Source: Blastocatellia bacterium (GTDB taxonomy: Bacteria > Acidobacteriota > Blastocatellia > Pyrinomonadales > Pyrinomonadaceae). Taken from it: a DNA stretch of 64,000 nucleotides. The notes under the pieces were generated by a model. That model searched no databases, had not been told where the DNA came from, and was given only the letters and a program-made list of their open reading frames with translations. The stretch covers positions 58,151-122,150 of the forward strand of contig DNNE01000065.1 of NCBI GenBank assembly GCA_003487805.1. Reading direction: 5' to 3'. The position numbers were made by a program, and so were the translations under genes. Positions 50,590 through 59,758 of the stretch are shown here, one piece after another. Position 1 is the stretch's first letter. Each line of letters begins with the position of its first letter.

Positions 50590-52124
50590 CGCATTTCCGA
50601 TTGCCGATTTCCAATTGCCGATTGACGACGCGCCTTGTTTTTGTGTGCTGGGCGCTATTCGGAATCGTGCTTTTGGCGACTGAGACTTTCGCGCGGGTCG
50701 GCGGCGGACAGTCTTACGGCGGTGGCGGTGGAAGTGGTGGCGGCGGAGGCGGTGGGGCGCTCATCTATCTGGTCATTCGCCTGCTGCTCTGGTTAACGAT
50801 CGAGCATCCGGTGATCGGAATCCCAGTCGACATCATCGTAATCGCGCTGGTGATCTACTGGTTCGCAAAACCCGCGAGGAACAGCATTTCAATCGCCACC
50901 TCAGCGGTAGTCGCAGCGCCTGACGCGGTATCGACTGCTGTTCAGCAGCAGAATTTCCAAAAAGCCTTCAATCAACTGCGCCGTTTCGATCCTAATTTTT
51001 CTGAGATCATCTTTATTGATTTTTGTTACGCCCTGTATGGCAAAGCGCATGAGGCACGCGGACGCGGCGCGAAGGCGCTGGATGAATTTTCGCCGTACTT
51101 GAGTGAGGCAGCACGCGACTCGCTCATAAAACTAAATCCGCCCAATCTCAAATCAATTGAAGGCATCATTATCGGCGCGATGCAGGTCATTGATGTACAA
51201 GGACTGGACACGCCAACCGTAACGATCGCCCTGGGGTTTGAGACGAACTATACGGAAGTCGTCGATGGCAAACAGATGACTTACTACGTGCGTGAGCGTT
51301 GGTCGCTGGACCGAAAGCGCGACGCGCTTTCACCCACCCCGGAACATGCGACCGCTTTGCACTGTCCGCGTTGTGGCGCGCCTTTGCAAAAGGACACGAA
51401 TGGAGCCTGCGCTTTTTGCAGCACGAAGATCGAAAGCGGCGAATTCCAGTGGTACGTGCAGAGCATCAGCACTCTCAGTCGCGAGGCGCGCGGGCCGTTG
51501 CTGACTTCTGATGTGCCCGAAGTCGGCACCAACTATCCGACGATCACGCAACCGAATTTCCCGGCGGTGCGCGTGGCTTTTGAGCAAAATAACCCCTCGT
51601 TCTCGTGGGGCGATTTCCAGGCGCGCGCGAGAATGATCTTTAATGAGCTGCAAACCGCCTGGTCAACTCTGAAATGGGAACGCGCGCGCCCGTTCGAAAC
51701 GGACAATATTTTTCAGATGCATCGTTACTGGATCGAGGCGTACCAGCGGCAGGGTTTGAGGAACGCGCTTGACCAGTGTCAAATTACGGCGATGCAGCCG
51801 ACCAGGATCAAAGTCGATGCATTCTACAACGCAATCACGCTTCGCATTTTCGCCCAAGGGTACGACTACACTGTGAGCCAGAGTGGACAAGTTGTGGCCG
51901 GCTCGAACAAAAACCTCAGAAAGTGGAGTGAATACTGGACATTTGTGCGCCACAGTAAAGCGAAGCCCGCGGCCGCGCGCGCGGATCTGAATTGCCCGAA
52001 TTGTGGTGCGCCTTTGAAAGTCAACGCGACCGGCATCTGCGAGTTCTGCGGTGGAAAGATAACCTCAGGAGAGTTCGACTGGGTGCTTTCCAAGATCGAG
52101 CAGGACGAAAGCTACTCGGGATAG
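50586..52124 (+). CDS. Tim44-like protein with glycine-rich segment and two zinc ribbons
   Basis: A 512-residue membrane protein. After a signal-like helix comes a run of Gly (GGGSGGGGGGG, about residues 45-58), a membrane segment near 60-93, and a Tim44-like domain (NFQKAFNQLRRFDPNFSEII onward). A zinc ribbon CPRCGAP/CAFC lies at about 260-285, then a second Tim44-like part, and a second ribbon CPNCGAP/CEFC at about 470-495. The halves are an internal duplication. The first 15 codons overlap a TTCCGATTGCCGATT-type tandem repeat, so the N-terminus may be repeat-derived. Coupled by ATGA to the TPM gene. Role unknown, perhaps protein quality control. Confidence 0.82.
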   Translation: MTHFRLPISNCRLTTRLVFVCWALFGIVLLATETFARVGGGQSYGGGGGSGGGGGGGALIYLVIRLLLWLTIEHPVIGIPVDIIVIALVIYWFAKPARNSISIATSAVVAAPDAVSTAVQQQNFQKAFNQLRRFDPNFSEIIFIDFCYALYGKAHEARGRGAKALDEFSPYLSEAARDSLIKLNPPNLKSIEGIIIGAMQVIDVQGLDTPTVTIALGFETNYTEVVDGKQMTYYVRERWSLDRKRDALSPTPEHATALHCPRCGAPLQKDTNGACAFCSTKIESGEFQWYVQSISTLSREARGPLLTSDVPEVGTNYPTITQPNFPAVRVAFEQNNPSFSWGDFQARARMIFNELQTAWSTLKWERARPFETDNIFQMHRYWIEAYQRQGLRNALDQCQITAMQPTRIKVDAFYNAITLRIFAQGYDYTVSQSGQVVAGSNKNLRKWSEYWTFVRHSKAKPAAARADLNCPNCGAPLKVNATGICEFCGGKITSGEFDWVLSKIEQDESYSG

Positions 52125-52163
52125 TCGGGCGGTCTCTCGGGCAGAAGCAAAACAATTATTTTC

Positions 52164-52274
52164 CATTTGTCATTGGACATTTGTCATTTGCTCAGCTGTT
52201 CGTAAGAAACCACCCACATTTGAATCTCAGACTCGCGACAGAATATCCAAATGACAAACGTCCAATGACAAATG
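52164..52274. repeat. Inverted repeat, CATTTGTCATTGGAC type
   Basis: The arms 52164-52190 and 52248-52274 are reverse complements with one mismatch, built from CATTTGTCATTGGAC and TTTGTCATTTG. It lies in the gap 52125-52479 ahead of carD, which otherwise holds a promoter (52336). Confidence 0.88.
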
Positions 52275-52335
52275 ATAAATAGTGCTTTCTCTGGCCCAGC
52301 GATGGCGGTGTTAACTCCATGTGTACGCTAGAGCC

Positions 52336-52365
52336 TTGACGCTGCCTCAGGGCGCTTGCTAGACT
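52336..52365 (+). promoter_or_regulatory. Sigma-70-type promoter for the CarD gene
   Basis: TTGACG (52336-52341) and TAGACT (52360-52365) are 18 bases apart. The 114-base leader ends in GGAGGTG ahead of the GTG start. Confidence 0.6.
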
Positions 52366-52479
52366 CAAATCAGTTCAACGTATTGACCCGATCACCAATC
52401 TCTCGTTTGGAAGTTTTTTCTATCAGCCGCGCAAAGATGCGACTAGCCAGGTGCTCGTAAAACTGTCGGAGGTGAAAAG

Positions 52480-53025
52480 GTGGGCTTCAAGGTCGGCCAG
52501 AAAGTCGTTTACCCCAACCACGGTATCGGCACAATCGAACAAATAGAGCAGAAGCAGATCGGCGCGGTAGCGCTGCCGTTTTATACGCTTCGGCTCGCCG
52601 CAACGAATTCCCTCGTTCTGGTTCCCGTTTCCAACGCCAATGAGGTGGGCCTTCGCCGGCCCATAACTTCCAGTGAGTGCGACGTGCTCTTCAAGTCTCT
52701 GTCGAGCGACTTTGCCACGCCGCCGAATGATTGGAAGGACCGCTTTAAGGATTTTTCGGACAAGATGCGCACCGGAAATATCTTTGAAGTTGCTGAGGTG
52801 CTGAAACATCTTAGTTATCTTAGCCAGATTAAACCACTCTCATTCCGGGAACAGCGAATGTTTGAGCGCTCCCGCTATCTGGTCGTTTCGGAACTTGCCG
52901 CAGTTTGTCGTCAACCCGAATGCAATATCGAACCTCGCGTTGATGATGCCCTGACACAAGCATGTTCCAGGCACGATCAGCGACCCAACGGTCGGGCGCG
53001 CGCGGCGGTTGCCGGCGCGCATTGA
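52480..53025 (+). CDS. CarD/CdnL-family transcription regulator
   Basis: A 181-residue RNA polymerase-binding regulator. The start is GTG at 52480 with GGAGGTG upstream. The N-terminal RNAP-interacting domain MGFKVGQKVVYPNHGIGTIE and the C-terminal helical domain with DWKDRFKDFSDKMRTGNIFE are typical; the Trp that inserts into the -10 region's fork may be W85 or a neighbour. CarD-type proteins stabilise the open complex at rRNA and other promoters. The last 25 residues are a basic, disordered-looking extension. Confidence 0.92.
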   Translation: MGFKVGQKVVYPNHGIGTIEQIEQKQIGAVALPFYTLRLAATNSLVLVPVSNANEVGLRRPITSSECDVLFKSLSSDFATPPNDWKDRFKDFSDKMRTGNIFEVAEVLKHLSYLSQIKPLSFREQRMFERSRYLVVSELAAVCRQPECNIEPRVDDALTQACSRHDQRPNGRARAAVAGAH

Positions 53026-53144
53026 AAGTTAACAAGCCCAACAAATTAGTGCGGCTTGCCCTGATTGGTCGTCGTGTGTCCGCTCAGGTTCGGCGGCGAT
53101 CGTGTTAAGATACCGGGCAAATACTCCTGCTTTGTTGATGCGAA

Positions 53145-54560
53145 ATGGATGATCCTGCGAGTTACTCTCTAGCCATTCTGGCTGACGGCGTACAGCACTC
53201 CACGACCGTACTTACGATCTTCGCAAAGTTGTTTGCGGTATTGTTTTTTGTCGTCGCAAACGGTTTTTTCGTGGGCGCTGAATTCGCGCTGGTGTCTGTG
53301 CGGCGAACCCGCCTGGAAACTCGAGCCGCCGCGGGCAGCAGCCGCGCGCAAGCGGCGCTACGGCTCATAGACGATCCGACATTCTTTATTTCAGCCACGC
53401 AATTGGGCATTACGATCGCATCCCTCGCCCTGGGATGGATTGGCGAGCCAACTGTCGCGACGTTATTGGAACCGATTGCCGCGGCGGTCGCTCCGCCGGG
53501 CAGGGCGGCGGCGATCGCTCATGTGTTAGCGATTGTGCTCGCCTTCGCGAGCATCACCTTCCTGCATATCGTCCTGGGCGAGCTAATGCCCAAAATGTTC
53601 GCGCTGGAACGCGCTGAGGGTTTGGCCCTGGTCGTCTCGCGCCCGCTGGAGTTGTTCGCAAAAGTCTTTCGCCCGTTTATCTTTGTCTTCAACCGAACAG
53701 GTCAAAGTCTGGCCCGCGTGCTTGGCTTCGAAGCTTCGTTACAGCATGCGGCCGTCTACAGCGAGACGGAGTTACGGCAGCTAATCGATATCTCAAGAGA
53801 AAGCGGTCACCTGCGCGCCGAAGAACGACGGCTGATTCATCGGGTGTTTGAATTCTCAGACACACTGGTGCGCGAGGCCATGGTGCCGCGACCGGCAATC
53901 GCCGCTCTGTCGGCTGACTGTTCACTCGCGGATATCACCGCGGCTTTTCAGCAACACCGGTATTCACGTCTGCCCGTTTATCGCGATTCGCTGGACAACG
54001 TAATTGGCTTTATTCACAGCAAGGATTTGATTCCTTACCTGCTGCGACCGCAGGACTTCAAACTGGAATACGTGTTACAGCCGCCGATGTACGTTGTCGA
54101 CACGGCGCGTCTGGAGGACGTACTGCGGCAAATGCAGAAAGCAAAGTCTCATTTCGGATTTGTCGTCGACGAGCATGGAGGCGTCGAAGGGATCATCACG
54201 CTCGAAGATTTGCTGGAAGAGATCGTCGGCGATATTTCTGACGAGCATGATGAGGAAGTCAACGAGCAAATCACGCCAGTCAGCGATCGAAGTTATATCC
54301 TTGATGGCGCGCTGGCGGTGCGCGATCTGAATCGGCGGTTAAAGACTTCGTTGCCTGAGTCCGAAGGCTATACCACGATAGGCGGTTTCCTGATGAGCGT
54401 CGCCGGTCACGTTCTTCAACCCGGTGAGGAGATTGAACACGTAGGGCTGCGTTTTGTAATTGAAAAGGTCGAGCGCCGCCGGTTGCTGCGAGTACGATTG
54501 GAACTGCCGGAAAAGAAAGTTGACACCAACGCGACGGAAACGGCCAACGCGGCGCGCTGA
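53145..54560 (+). CDS. CNNM/CorC-type transporter (hemolysin C family)
   Basis: A 471-residue membrane protein with a DUF21/CNNM membrane domain (residues about 25-205: NGFFVGAEFALVSVRRTRLE, GITIASLALGWIGEPTVATL, LGELMPKMFALERAE), a pair of CBS domains (about 225-345: VREAMVPRPAIAALSADCSL, FGFVVDEHGGVEGIITLEDL) and a C-terminal CorC_HlyC domain (about 375-455). CNNM proteins export or control magnesium and other divalent cations, gated by nucleotide binding to the CBS pair. The next gene begins 41 bases on. Confidence 0.93.
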   Translation: MDDPASYSLAILADGVQHSTTVLTIFAKLFAVLFFVVANGFFVGAEFALVSVRRTRLETRAAAGSSRAQAALRLIDDPTFFISATQLGITIASLALGWIGEPTVATLLEPIAAAVAPPGRAAAIAHVLAIVLAFASITFLHIVLGELMPKMFALERAEGLALVVSRPLELFAKVFRPFIFVFNRTGQSLARVLGFEASLQHAAVYSETELRQLIDISRESGHLRAEERRLIHRVFEFSDTLVREAMVPRPAIAALSADCSLADITAAFQQHRYSRLPVYRDSLDNVIGFIHSKDLIPYLLRPQDFKLEYVLQPPMYVVDTARLEDVLRQMQKAKSHFGFVVDEHGGVEGIITLEDLLEEIVGDISDEHDEEVNEQITPVSDRSYILDGALAVRDLNRRLKTSLPESEGYTTIGGFLMSVAGHVLQPGEEIEHVGLRFVIEKVERRRLLRVRLELPEKKVDTNATETANAAR

Positions 54561-54601
54561 AGACTCATAGACAAACCTAAGTCCCGCCCAATCTTTCAAG
54601 G

Positions 54602-56146
54602 ATGCCCAGGACTAATGCACGAAAAGGCTTCTTCATCTTCACTGCAACTGTTATGAGTGTGTTAAGCGCCAGCGGGGTTTGGTGGGCGCAAACTCCTCCA
54701 GCCAATCGACCTCAATCAAACAAGCCTTCAAGCAGTTCGCCGGCGAACACGGCCTTCTCACAAGCCAACGATGAAACCAGACTCCAACTTGAAAGTCTGA
54801 TTGCGCTAGCGCATTCCGCCTCTCCCGAGGTTGAAGCGGATCTGCTGTTCACTACAGTGTCGTTGAACCTAATCCCCGATAAACGGCGTCAAATTGAATT
54901 GCTCGACGAGGCATTTCAAACCGCATCTCGGGTGAAAGAGCCAATCAGAAAGAAGTCGTGGGGACTACTGGTGGATACGCGTTCTGGCTATAAGCAAAGA
55001 GCGTTTGACCTGCAGTTAGACCGCCTTTCGATACAAAGTCAGGCCATTCTGAAAACGATTCCGCTCGACTCTCCGCGTGCCAGAATAATGCTCCAGAGTG
55101 TCGCCCTCCCGAAAACCGAGTCATTGGATTGCAAAGACTCGTTAGTGCCCGACTTCAGCGCCTATTATCAGATGGTTATGTTGGTCGCCGAGCACTGCTT
55201 TACGCCTGATGAGATCAAAGCCCAATCTCATGTCCAACTAATAACTGATCAGCTCGACGGCATTAAGTCAGTTTCCCAGGCCACTGCGGCTCTGAAGGCG
55301 TTGGCGGGTGCAACACTATCAGACGAAGAATTCTCGCGGATACTAGTTAGTCTCGCAAATGCATTTGCACGAGCCTCGGCCGATCCCCGCGCTTTTGCGT
55401 TTGCTCTGCAGCGCGATGGACTTGTCACGGTCGCGGCGAACTTTATTGCCACGCTTAAGAAGCGCGGTATTCCAACCGATGAGTTCACCGCCAAGATTCA
55501 CGATTTCTTAATAAGGAACATGTCAGGAGAAGTTTGTGCAGATGCAAACTGGATCAAGCAGCAGCGAGTGGTTATGCCGCGCGAACTGGAGGCGATCAAC
55601 TTACAGTTCAAGTCCCCCATTACAACCGACGAGCTAAGTCCAGCGCGATTCGGGGAAGAGTCCGTTGATGCTAAGTATTGGATGACCCCAAAGGCCAAGA
55701 GCCTTCTACAGATGGCCAAGGCCTTGCGCTTTGCTGAAGATGAACGGCCTTTGTCGCCGGAGGACCGCACCACCGAAGAATGGCATCGAAAGCTCCTGGC
55801 ATTTCTGGATCAACTCGAAGGCTGGGACGCAACATCCGAACTGTCTGAAGACGATTATTTCCAGCAAAGATGCAATATGTACTGGGTCCTGGTCGATCTT
55901 TGCCCCGATGATCTCCAGCGGGATGCGGTGCTAAGAGCGTATGGGAAGTACCTCAAAGAAATGAACGACACGTACAAGGGTCGTATTGAGTGGATATCTC
56001 CGGTCAAGGATTATCTGATGATATTGCGCACAAAAAACAAGAAGATAGTGAAGTCATCATTGGACCCGTGGTTGTCCTCAAGCGACAGCACGCTGAGAAT
56101 CTATGCCGAGCTGGCAACCCTGAACCCTGGGTCCAAACCTTCGTGA
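54602..56146 (+). CDS. Secreted hypothetical protein, helical
   Basis: A 514-residue protein with a signal peptide or anchor (GFFIFTATVMSVLSASGVWW), a Pro/Ser-rich linker (about 30-60) and a long helical region (about 60-510) with TPR-like spacing but no clear repeats. Segments such as SPEVEADLLFTTVSLNLIPD and LNDTYKGRIEWISPVK give no family. Such long helical exported proteins are common in Acidobacteria. The last 46 bases overlap egtD on the opposite strand. Confidence 0.72.
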   Translation: MPRTNARKGFFIFTATVMSVLSASGVWWAQTPPANRPQSNKPSSSSPANTAFSQANDETRLQLESLIALAHSASPEVEADLLFTTVSLNLIPDKRRQIELLDEAFQTASRVKEPIRKKSWGLLVDTRSGYKQRAFDLQLDRLSIQSQAILKTIPLDSPRARIMLQSVALPKTESLDCKDSLVPDFSAYYQMVMLVAEHCFTPDEIKAQSHVQLITDQLDGIKSVSQATAALKALAGATLSDEEFSRILVSLANAFARASADPRAFAFALQRDGLVTVAANFIATLKKRGIPTDEFTAKIHDFLIRNMSGEVCADANWIKQQRVVMPRELEAINLQFKSPITTDELSPARFGEESVDAKYWMTPKAKSLLQMAKALRFAEDERPLSPEDRTTEEWHRKLLAFLDQLEGWDATSELSEDDYFQQRCNMYWVLVDLCPDDLQRDAVLRAYGKYLKEMNDTYKGRIEWISPVKDYLMILRTKNKKIVKSSLDPWLSSSDSTLRIYAELATLNPGSKPS

Positions 56147-57171
56147 TCGCTGGCGCGAAACAGGTTACTGCTAAACCGTTTCTGCTTATCCAGCCATGTT
56201 TGCTCTAAATCGAAGCCAGTCTCTTTTCCCAAACGTCTGAGGTCCTCCAGATCATATTTGCAAGCACTCTCGACATAGATCCTTTCGCCGGCTTCGAGAT
56301 GAATCGACATATTCAATTCACGAATCTCGACAGACTGGGCCCGCAGGCTCTCCAGATAAACCTCCACGCGTCCGGCCTGTTCGTTGTAAAAAGAGCGCAG
56401 GCCGAAAGCCCATAAGTCGAAATTCGCGTTGAACTCTCGATTGATGCGACCGAGTTCGTTGACGATGAAGGCTCGGGTTACTCCCAACGAATCGTTGTAC
56501 GCAGCCTCGAGCGTTTGGGGAGCCTTCTTCAGATCGGCGCCCAGCAGCAAAACATCTTCAGGCCGTAGCACGCGACGAATCGTGGTCAAAAAATTTCGGG
56601 CGTCAGCAGGCTCGAAGTTGCCGATGTTCGATCCGAGGAAGAGAACCAACACCGGGTGCGGCCCCAGCGGCGGCAAGGCGTCGAGGGCCTGAAAGTAATC
56701 GGCGGCATACGCGTTAATTCTCAACCGTGGATACGAGTCGAGCAGGGCGTGCGAACTTTCTGCGAGTGCCGACGCCGAGATGTCCACGGGAATGAAAAGC
56801 AGTTCCTGACGCTGCTTCATGAACGCGTCTATGATGGTCCGCGTTTTCTCGGCGCTGCCGCTGCCCAGTTCGATCAATGTGTCGCAGTTGGGAATCCCGG
56901 CGATGATCTCATCGGCGTGAGTTTTGAGAATTTCGTCTTCCGCGCGGGTCAGATAGTATTCGTCAACCTCACAAATCGCTTCGAACAGACGGGAGCCAAG
57001 TTCATCGTATAAATATTTTGGGAAGAGATGTTTCGGCGAGGATGATAGGCCCTCACGAATGTCCTGAGAGAATTCGGCGTGGCCGTTGCGTTGCGCCAGA
57101 TCGTGTATGACCAAACGCGAACGTGGTTCGCCGAGCTTTGCCTGGTTAGTCAGATTCTCTCCGTTTTGCAC
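56101..57171 (-). CDS. egtD: L-histidine N-alpha-methyltransferase
   Basis: A 356-residue enzyme that makes hercynine (trimethylhistidine) from histidine and SAM, the first step of ergothioneine synthesis. Family features: PKHLFPKYLYDELGSRLFEA then ICEVDEYYLTRAED, the SAM site LIELGSGSAEKTRTII, LFLGSNIGNFEP, and the C-terminal NMSIHLEAGERIYVESACKY with the Tyr/Glu region that binds substrate. The start is GTG. No egtB, egtC or egtE is adjacent. The 3' end overlaps the convergent gene by 46 bases. Confidence 0.92.
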   Translation of the reverse strand: MQNGENLTNQAKLGEPRSRLVIHDLAQRNGHAEFSQDIREGLSSSPKHLFPKYLYDELGSRLFEAICEVDEYYLTRAEDEILKTHADEIIAGIPNCDTLIELGSGSAEKTRTIIDAFMKQRQELLFIPVDISASALAESSHALLDSYPRLRINAYAADYFQALDALPPLGPHPVLVLFLGSNIGNFEPADARNFLTTIRRVLRPEDVLLLGADLKKAPQTLEAAYNDSLGVTRAFIVNELGRINREFNANFDLWAFGLRSFYNEQAGRVEVYLESLRAQSVEIRELNMSIHLEAGERIYVESACKYDLEDLRRLGKETGFDLEQTWLDKQKRFSSNLFRASDHEGLDPGFRVASSA

Positions 57172-57242
57172 TTACGGGAAAATAATCAGATGGGGGTTGC
57201 GTTGGACGAGGGATTATACGCACGGACTTCCAGGAACAGAAA

Positions 57243-57271
57243 GGGCAGTCGAGGGATAAACTCGACTGCCC
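57243..57271 (-). terminator. Terminator of the twin-PDZ gene
   Basis: A perfect 11-base stem GGGCAGTCGAG / CTCGACTGCCC (57243-57253 with 57261-57271) is followed on the minus strand by TTTCTGTT. Confidence 0.82.
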
Positions 57272-57353
57272 TGTGATCGCCTTTCTTTAGCGAAAGTTTA
57301 GAGGAGGCACTTGTGCCGCTCAGCGCGGCATTTTAGTGGGGCGTCTAAACGAT

Positions 57354-58442
57354 TCAGATGATGATTGTTCGCACTCGTGGCGGACGCGGCGCTCGCGCGG
57401 GAACCGTGACCTCGATCGGCGGAGTCGCGGGAATCGCAATCCGCGGAACGCGAATGTTCATCTCAGGGATCGTCGGAAATGCGACTGAAGGAATCATGAC
57501 GCGGCGCGTTCCCATCGTGCCCGGCCGAATAAGATTCGAGTCAGGGTTCTTTTCCGGCGTGAGGGTCACCGTGCGAGTGTTACGATCGCGCACGATCGTC
57601 AGCGATACGTCGCCGGTTTCTTTCTTGTTCAAGCCGCGCGTGATATCACCCGGCGAAGAAACTTTTTCGCCGTCGATGGCGGTGATGACGTCGCCAGCTT
57701 TCAATCCGGCTTTCGTTGCCGGAGTGTTATCGACAACCGAAGTTATCAGTACGCCGCCGTCCTTTACGCCAAAGTAATCAGCCAGTTGTTTCGTGAGCGC
57801 TTGCGTGCTGACGCCAATGCGACGGTTGGCGCCGAGCGACATGATGAAGGGGCCATCGCCGCCGCCAATCGAGGGCGGCCAATTCGATTGCGGGAGGACG
57901 CGAAGATCGTCATCGTTGCTGCCACGCAGAATTCTCGGCATTGTTGAGCCGAACACATTATCCATTTTGTGTTTCGCCAGCGTCGCGCTTAGCTCTTGTT
58001 CAGCGCCACCGCGGCTGATGGTTATGCGCACATTTTGATCGGGCGACGACTCGTTGATGAGACGAGTTAGCTTGCGCACACTCGTAACTGATTCGTCGTC
58101 GAATCGCACGATTACGTCGTCTTTGCGCAGACCGGCTTTTTCTGCGGGACTGTCTTTCGAGACCTCAGTCACGCCGACGCCGCGCACTTCACGCATGCCA
58201 TAGCGCGCCATGTTTTCTTTGCTGATGTCTTCGGTGCCGACGCCGAGGAAGGCGCCGCCGTCAAGAAAGAACGAAAGGCTGCGTGCGCCGGGCTCTTGTG
58301 ACTCTTGAGCCTCTGCGTCCAGCAATGCGCGCAATGTTTGAGCTTGCGGAGTAGGCGCTTCCTGCGCGTATACAATTCCACCGGCGATAGCGCCGGCCGA
58401 AACGACCAAAGCTATGATTAAGGCCAATTTCTTACGAGACAT
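57354..58442 (-). CDS. Secreted protein with two PDZ domains and no protease domain
   Basis: A 362-residue protein starting at ATG 58442 (GGAGG 8 bases upstream; the frame is open to a TTG at 58448). A signal peptide or anchor (LALIIALVVSAGAIAGGIVY then AQ) is followed by PDZ domain 1 (about 65-150: GVGVTEVSKDSPAEKAGLRK, DDVIVRFDDE) and PDZ domain 2 (about 205-295: GVLITSVVDNTPATKAGLKA, GDVITAIDGE). The last 60 residues are Pro/Arg/Val-rich and end in RTIII. It has the ligand-binding parts of HtrA but no catalytic part, so it may be a substrate adaptor in the periplasm. An HtrA protease is encoded at 39.8 kb. Confidence 0.85.
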   Translation of the reverse strand: MSRKKLALIIALVVSAGAIAGGIVYAQEAPTPQAQTLRALLDAEAQESQEPGARSLSFFLDGGAFLGVGTEDISKENMARYGMREVRGVGVTEVSKDSPAEKAGLRKDDVIVRFDDESVTSVRKLTRLINESSPDQNVRITISRGGAEQELSATLAKHKMDNVFGSTMPRILRGSNDDDLRVLPQSNWPPSIGGGDGPFIMSLGANRRIGVSTQALTKQLADYFGVKDGGVLITSVVDNTPATKAGLKAGDVITAIDGEKVSSPGDITRGLNKKETGDVSLTIVRDRNTRTVTLTPEKNPDSNLIRPGTMGTRRVMIPSVAFPTIPEMNIRVPRIAIPATPPIEVTVPARAPRPPRVRTIII

Positions 58443-58568
58443 GTCCAAATCCTCCGGAAAGATTTATGTGCTTTCACGCGCGCGGGTTGCTGAGGTTCCA
58501 AATTCTTCGCGGCGGCTTAGACAGTCGTTGGCCTGGTTTCCTTCGCGATATCTCCGGAAAATCAAAAC

Positions 58569-58625
58569 GATCCACGAAATCACACGGATGATTCTCTTCG
58601 TGTCGTTCGTGTGGCTTCGTGGATC
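58569..58625. repeat. Inverted repeat, CTTCGTGGATC type
   Basis: The arms GATCCACGAAATCACACG (58569-58586) and CGTGTGGCTTCGTGGATC (58608-58625) match as reverse complements with two mismatches. It is related to the repeat at 46886-47005. The gap 58449-58740 shows nothing else. Confidence 0.82.
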
Positions 58626-58740
58626 GATCCTTTTTTCCTGCGCCGGATCAAAACCAGTCAAAAGGGGGCACGTGTGCCGCCCGATGATGCCCGGAAATGT
58701 CTAAATATTTGGATGCGGTTATGAGAGTTTGGACTGACGC

Positions 58741-59703
58741 TCAATCCGTCGACATTCTTCGATAGACTTCACGTCCATCGCCGATTTCCAGAGCAATTTT
58801 TCCTTCAGAGTGAGCATAGTCAAGGTGGGCCACAGCTTCCGAGACGGCCAGGAAACTATGAACGTCATCGGCATTAGGAAACACAGCGCGAGAGACTTCC
58901 CAGGCGGTCGCTCCGCTTTTTGGAATTGAAGCGATGACGCTCGTTTGCCGCTCACGAATCAATTTCAGGTAGCGATTGAAGAGTTCTTCAAAATCGTGAA
59001 CGGGATCGCCGTGGCCGCCGTAGACCAGCGTGGGCGCAAAGCTCCGTACGCGAGCGAGACTTACCAGGTACTCTGCGAGCGAGCGGAAGCGTCGCGAGGG
59101 ATCGATTGGATCAACTGCTATCACAGGATTAGGAGTGATGCGCTTCAGCACACAATCACCGGCGATCACTGTGCGATCCGCTTCGCGGACAAATGAACAT
59201 GATCCCGGCGTGTGACCGGGAGTGTGAACGACGCGCAACGCGCCGGTATCAAATTCCAATTCATCGCCGTCGACGAGTTCGCGACAGTGAGCTTCATCCA
59301 ACGAATCGGCATACTGGCGCACCTCTTCGTAAAGCCTGCGCATCGACTGAATCTCGTCATCAGGCACCCCGGCGCGTTGCAGCAAGCGCAAATTCTCTTC
59401 GTGCTCGAGCCGCGCGGCGCGATGGCCGGTCTCCCAGCCATGCACGAACACTTCCGCATCTTGTGCTTCATCGCGCAGAGATCGCGCCAGTCCGCAGTGA
59501 TCTTCGTGGGCGTGCGTGAGCACGATGCGCCGAATGTCGCCAGTGGTTAGCCCGTTTGCTCTCAGCCCGGCACGCAAAGCGTCAATCGCGTCGCGCGTTT
59601 TTGGGCCGGTATCGATCAGCGTGACGGGATCTTCTTTGATGAGATAGACGTTGACGGCGCCGATGTAGAAGGGCGTTGGCAGCGAGATGGGGATGATTTT
59701 CAT
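58741..59703 (-). CDS. Metallo-beta-lactamase-fold hydrolase (glyoxalase II-like)
   Basis: A 320-residue metal hydrolase. The zinc motif THAHEDHCGL lacks none of its ligands. HTPGHTPGSCSF gives the third His, IAGDCVLK the bridging Asp, and GGHGDP the last His. An extra helical C-terminal domain (about 235-320, with RQTSVIASIPKSGATAWEVS) is like that of the LACTB2 group, some of which are RNases; others hydrolyse lactones or thioesters. Its substrate is not clear. Confidence 0.88.
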   Translation of the reverse strand: MKIIPISLPTPFYIGAVNVYLIKEDPVTLIDTGPKTRDAIDALRAGLRANGLTTGDIRRIVLTHAHEDHCGLARSLRDEAQDAEVFVHGWETGHRAARLEHEENLRLLQRAGVPDDEIQSMRRLYEEVRQYADSLDEAHCRELVDGDELEFDTGALRVVHTPGHTPGSCSFVREADRTVIAGDCVLKRITPNPVIAVDPIDPSRRFRSLAEYLVSLARVRSFAPTLVYGGHGDPVHDFEELFNRYLKLIRERQTSVIASIPKSGATAWEVSRAVFPNADDVHSFLAVSEAVAHLDYAHSEGKIALEIGDGREVYRRMSTD

Positions 59704-59720
59704 TGAGTCACTTCAGATCG

Positions 59721-59756
59721 CAAATTTCAGATCTCAAATTTGAGATCTGAAATTTG
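59721..59756. repeat. 36-base perfect palindrome
   Basis: A fully symmetric sequence built from CAAATTTCAGATCTCAAA and its reverse complement, centred at 59738/59739. It separates the hydrolase and the four-helix-bundle gene. The unit AGATCTGAAATTTCAGATCT recurs inside the latter gene. Confidence 0.95.
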
Positions 59757-59758
59757 AT

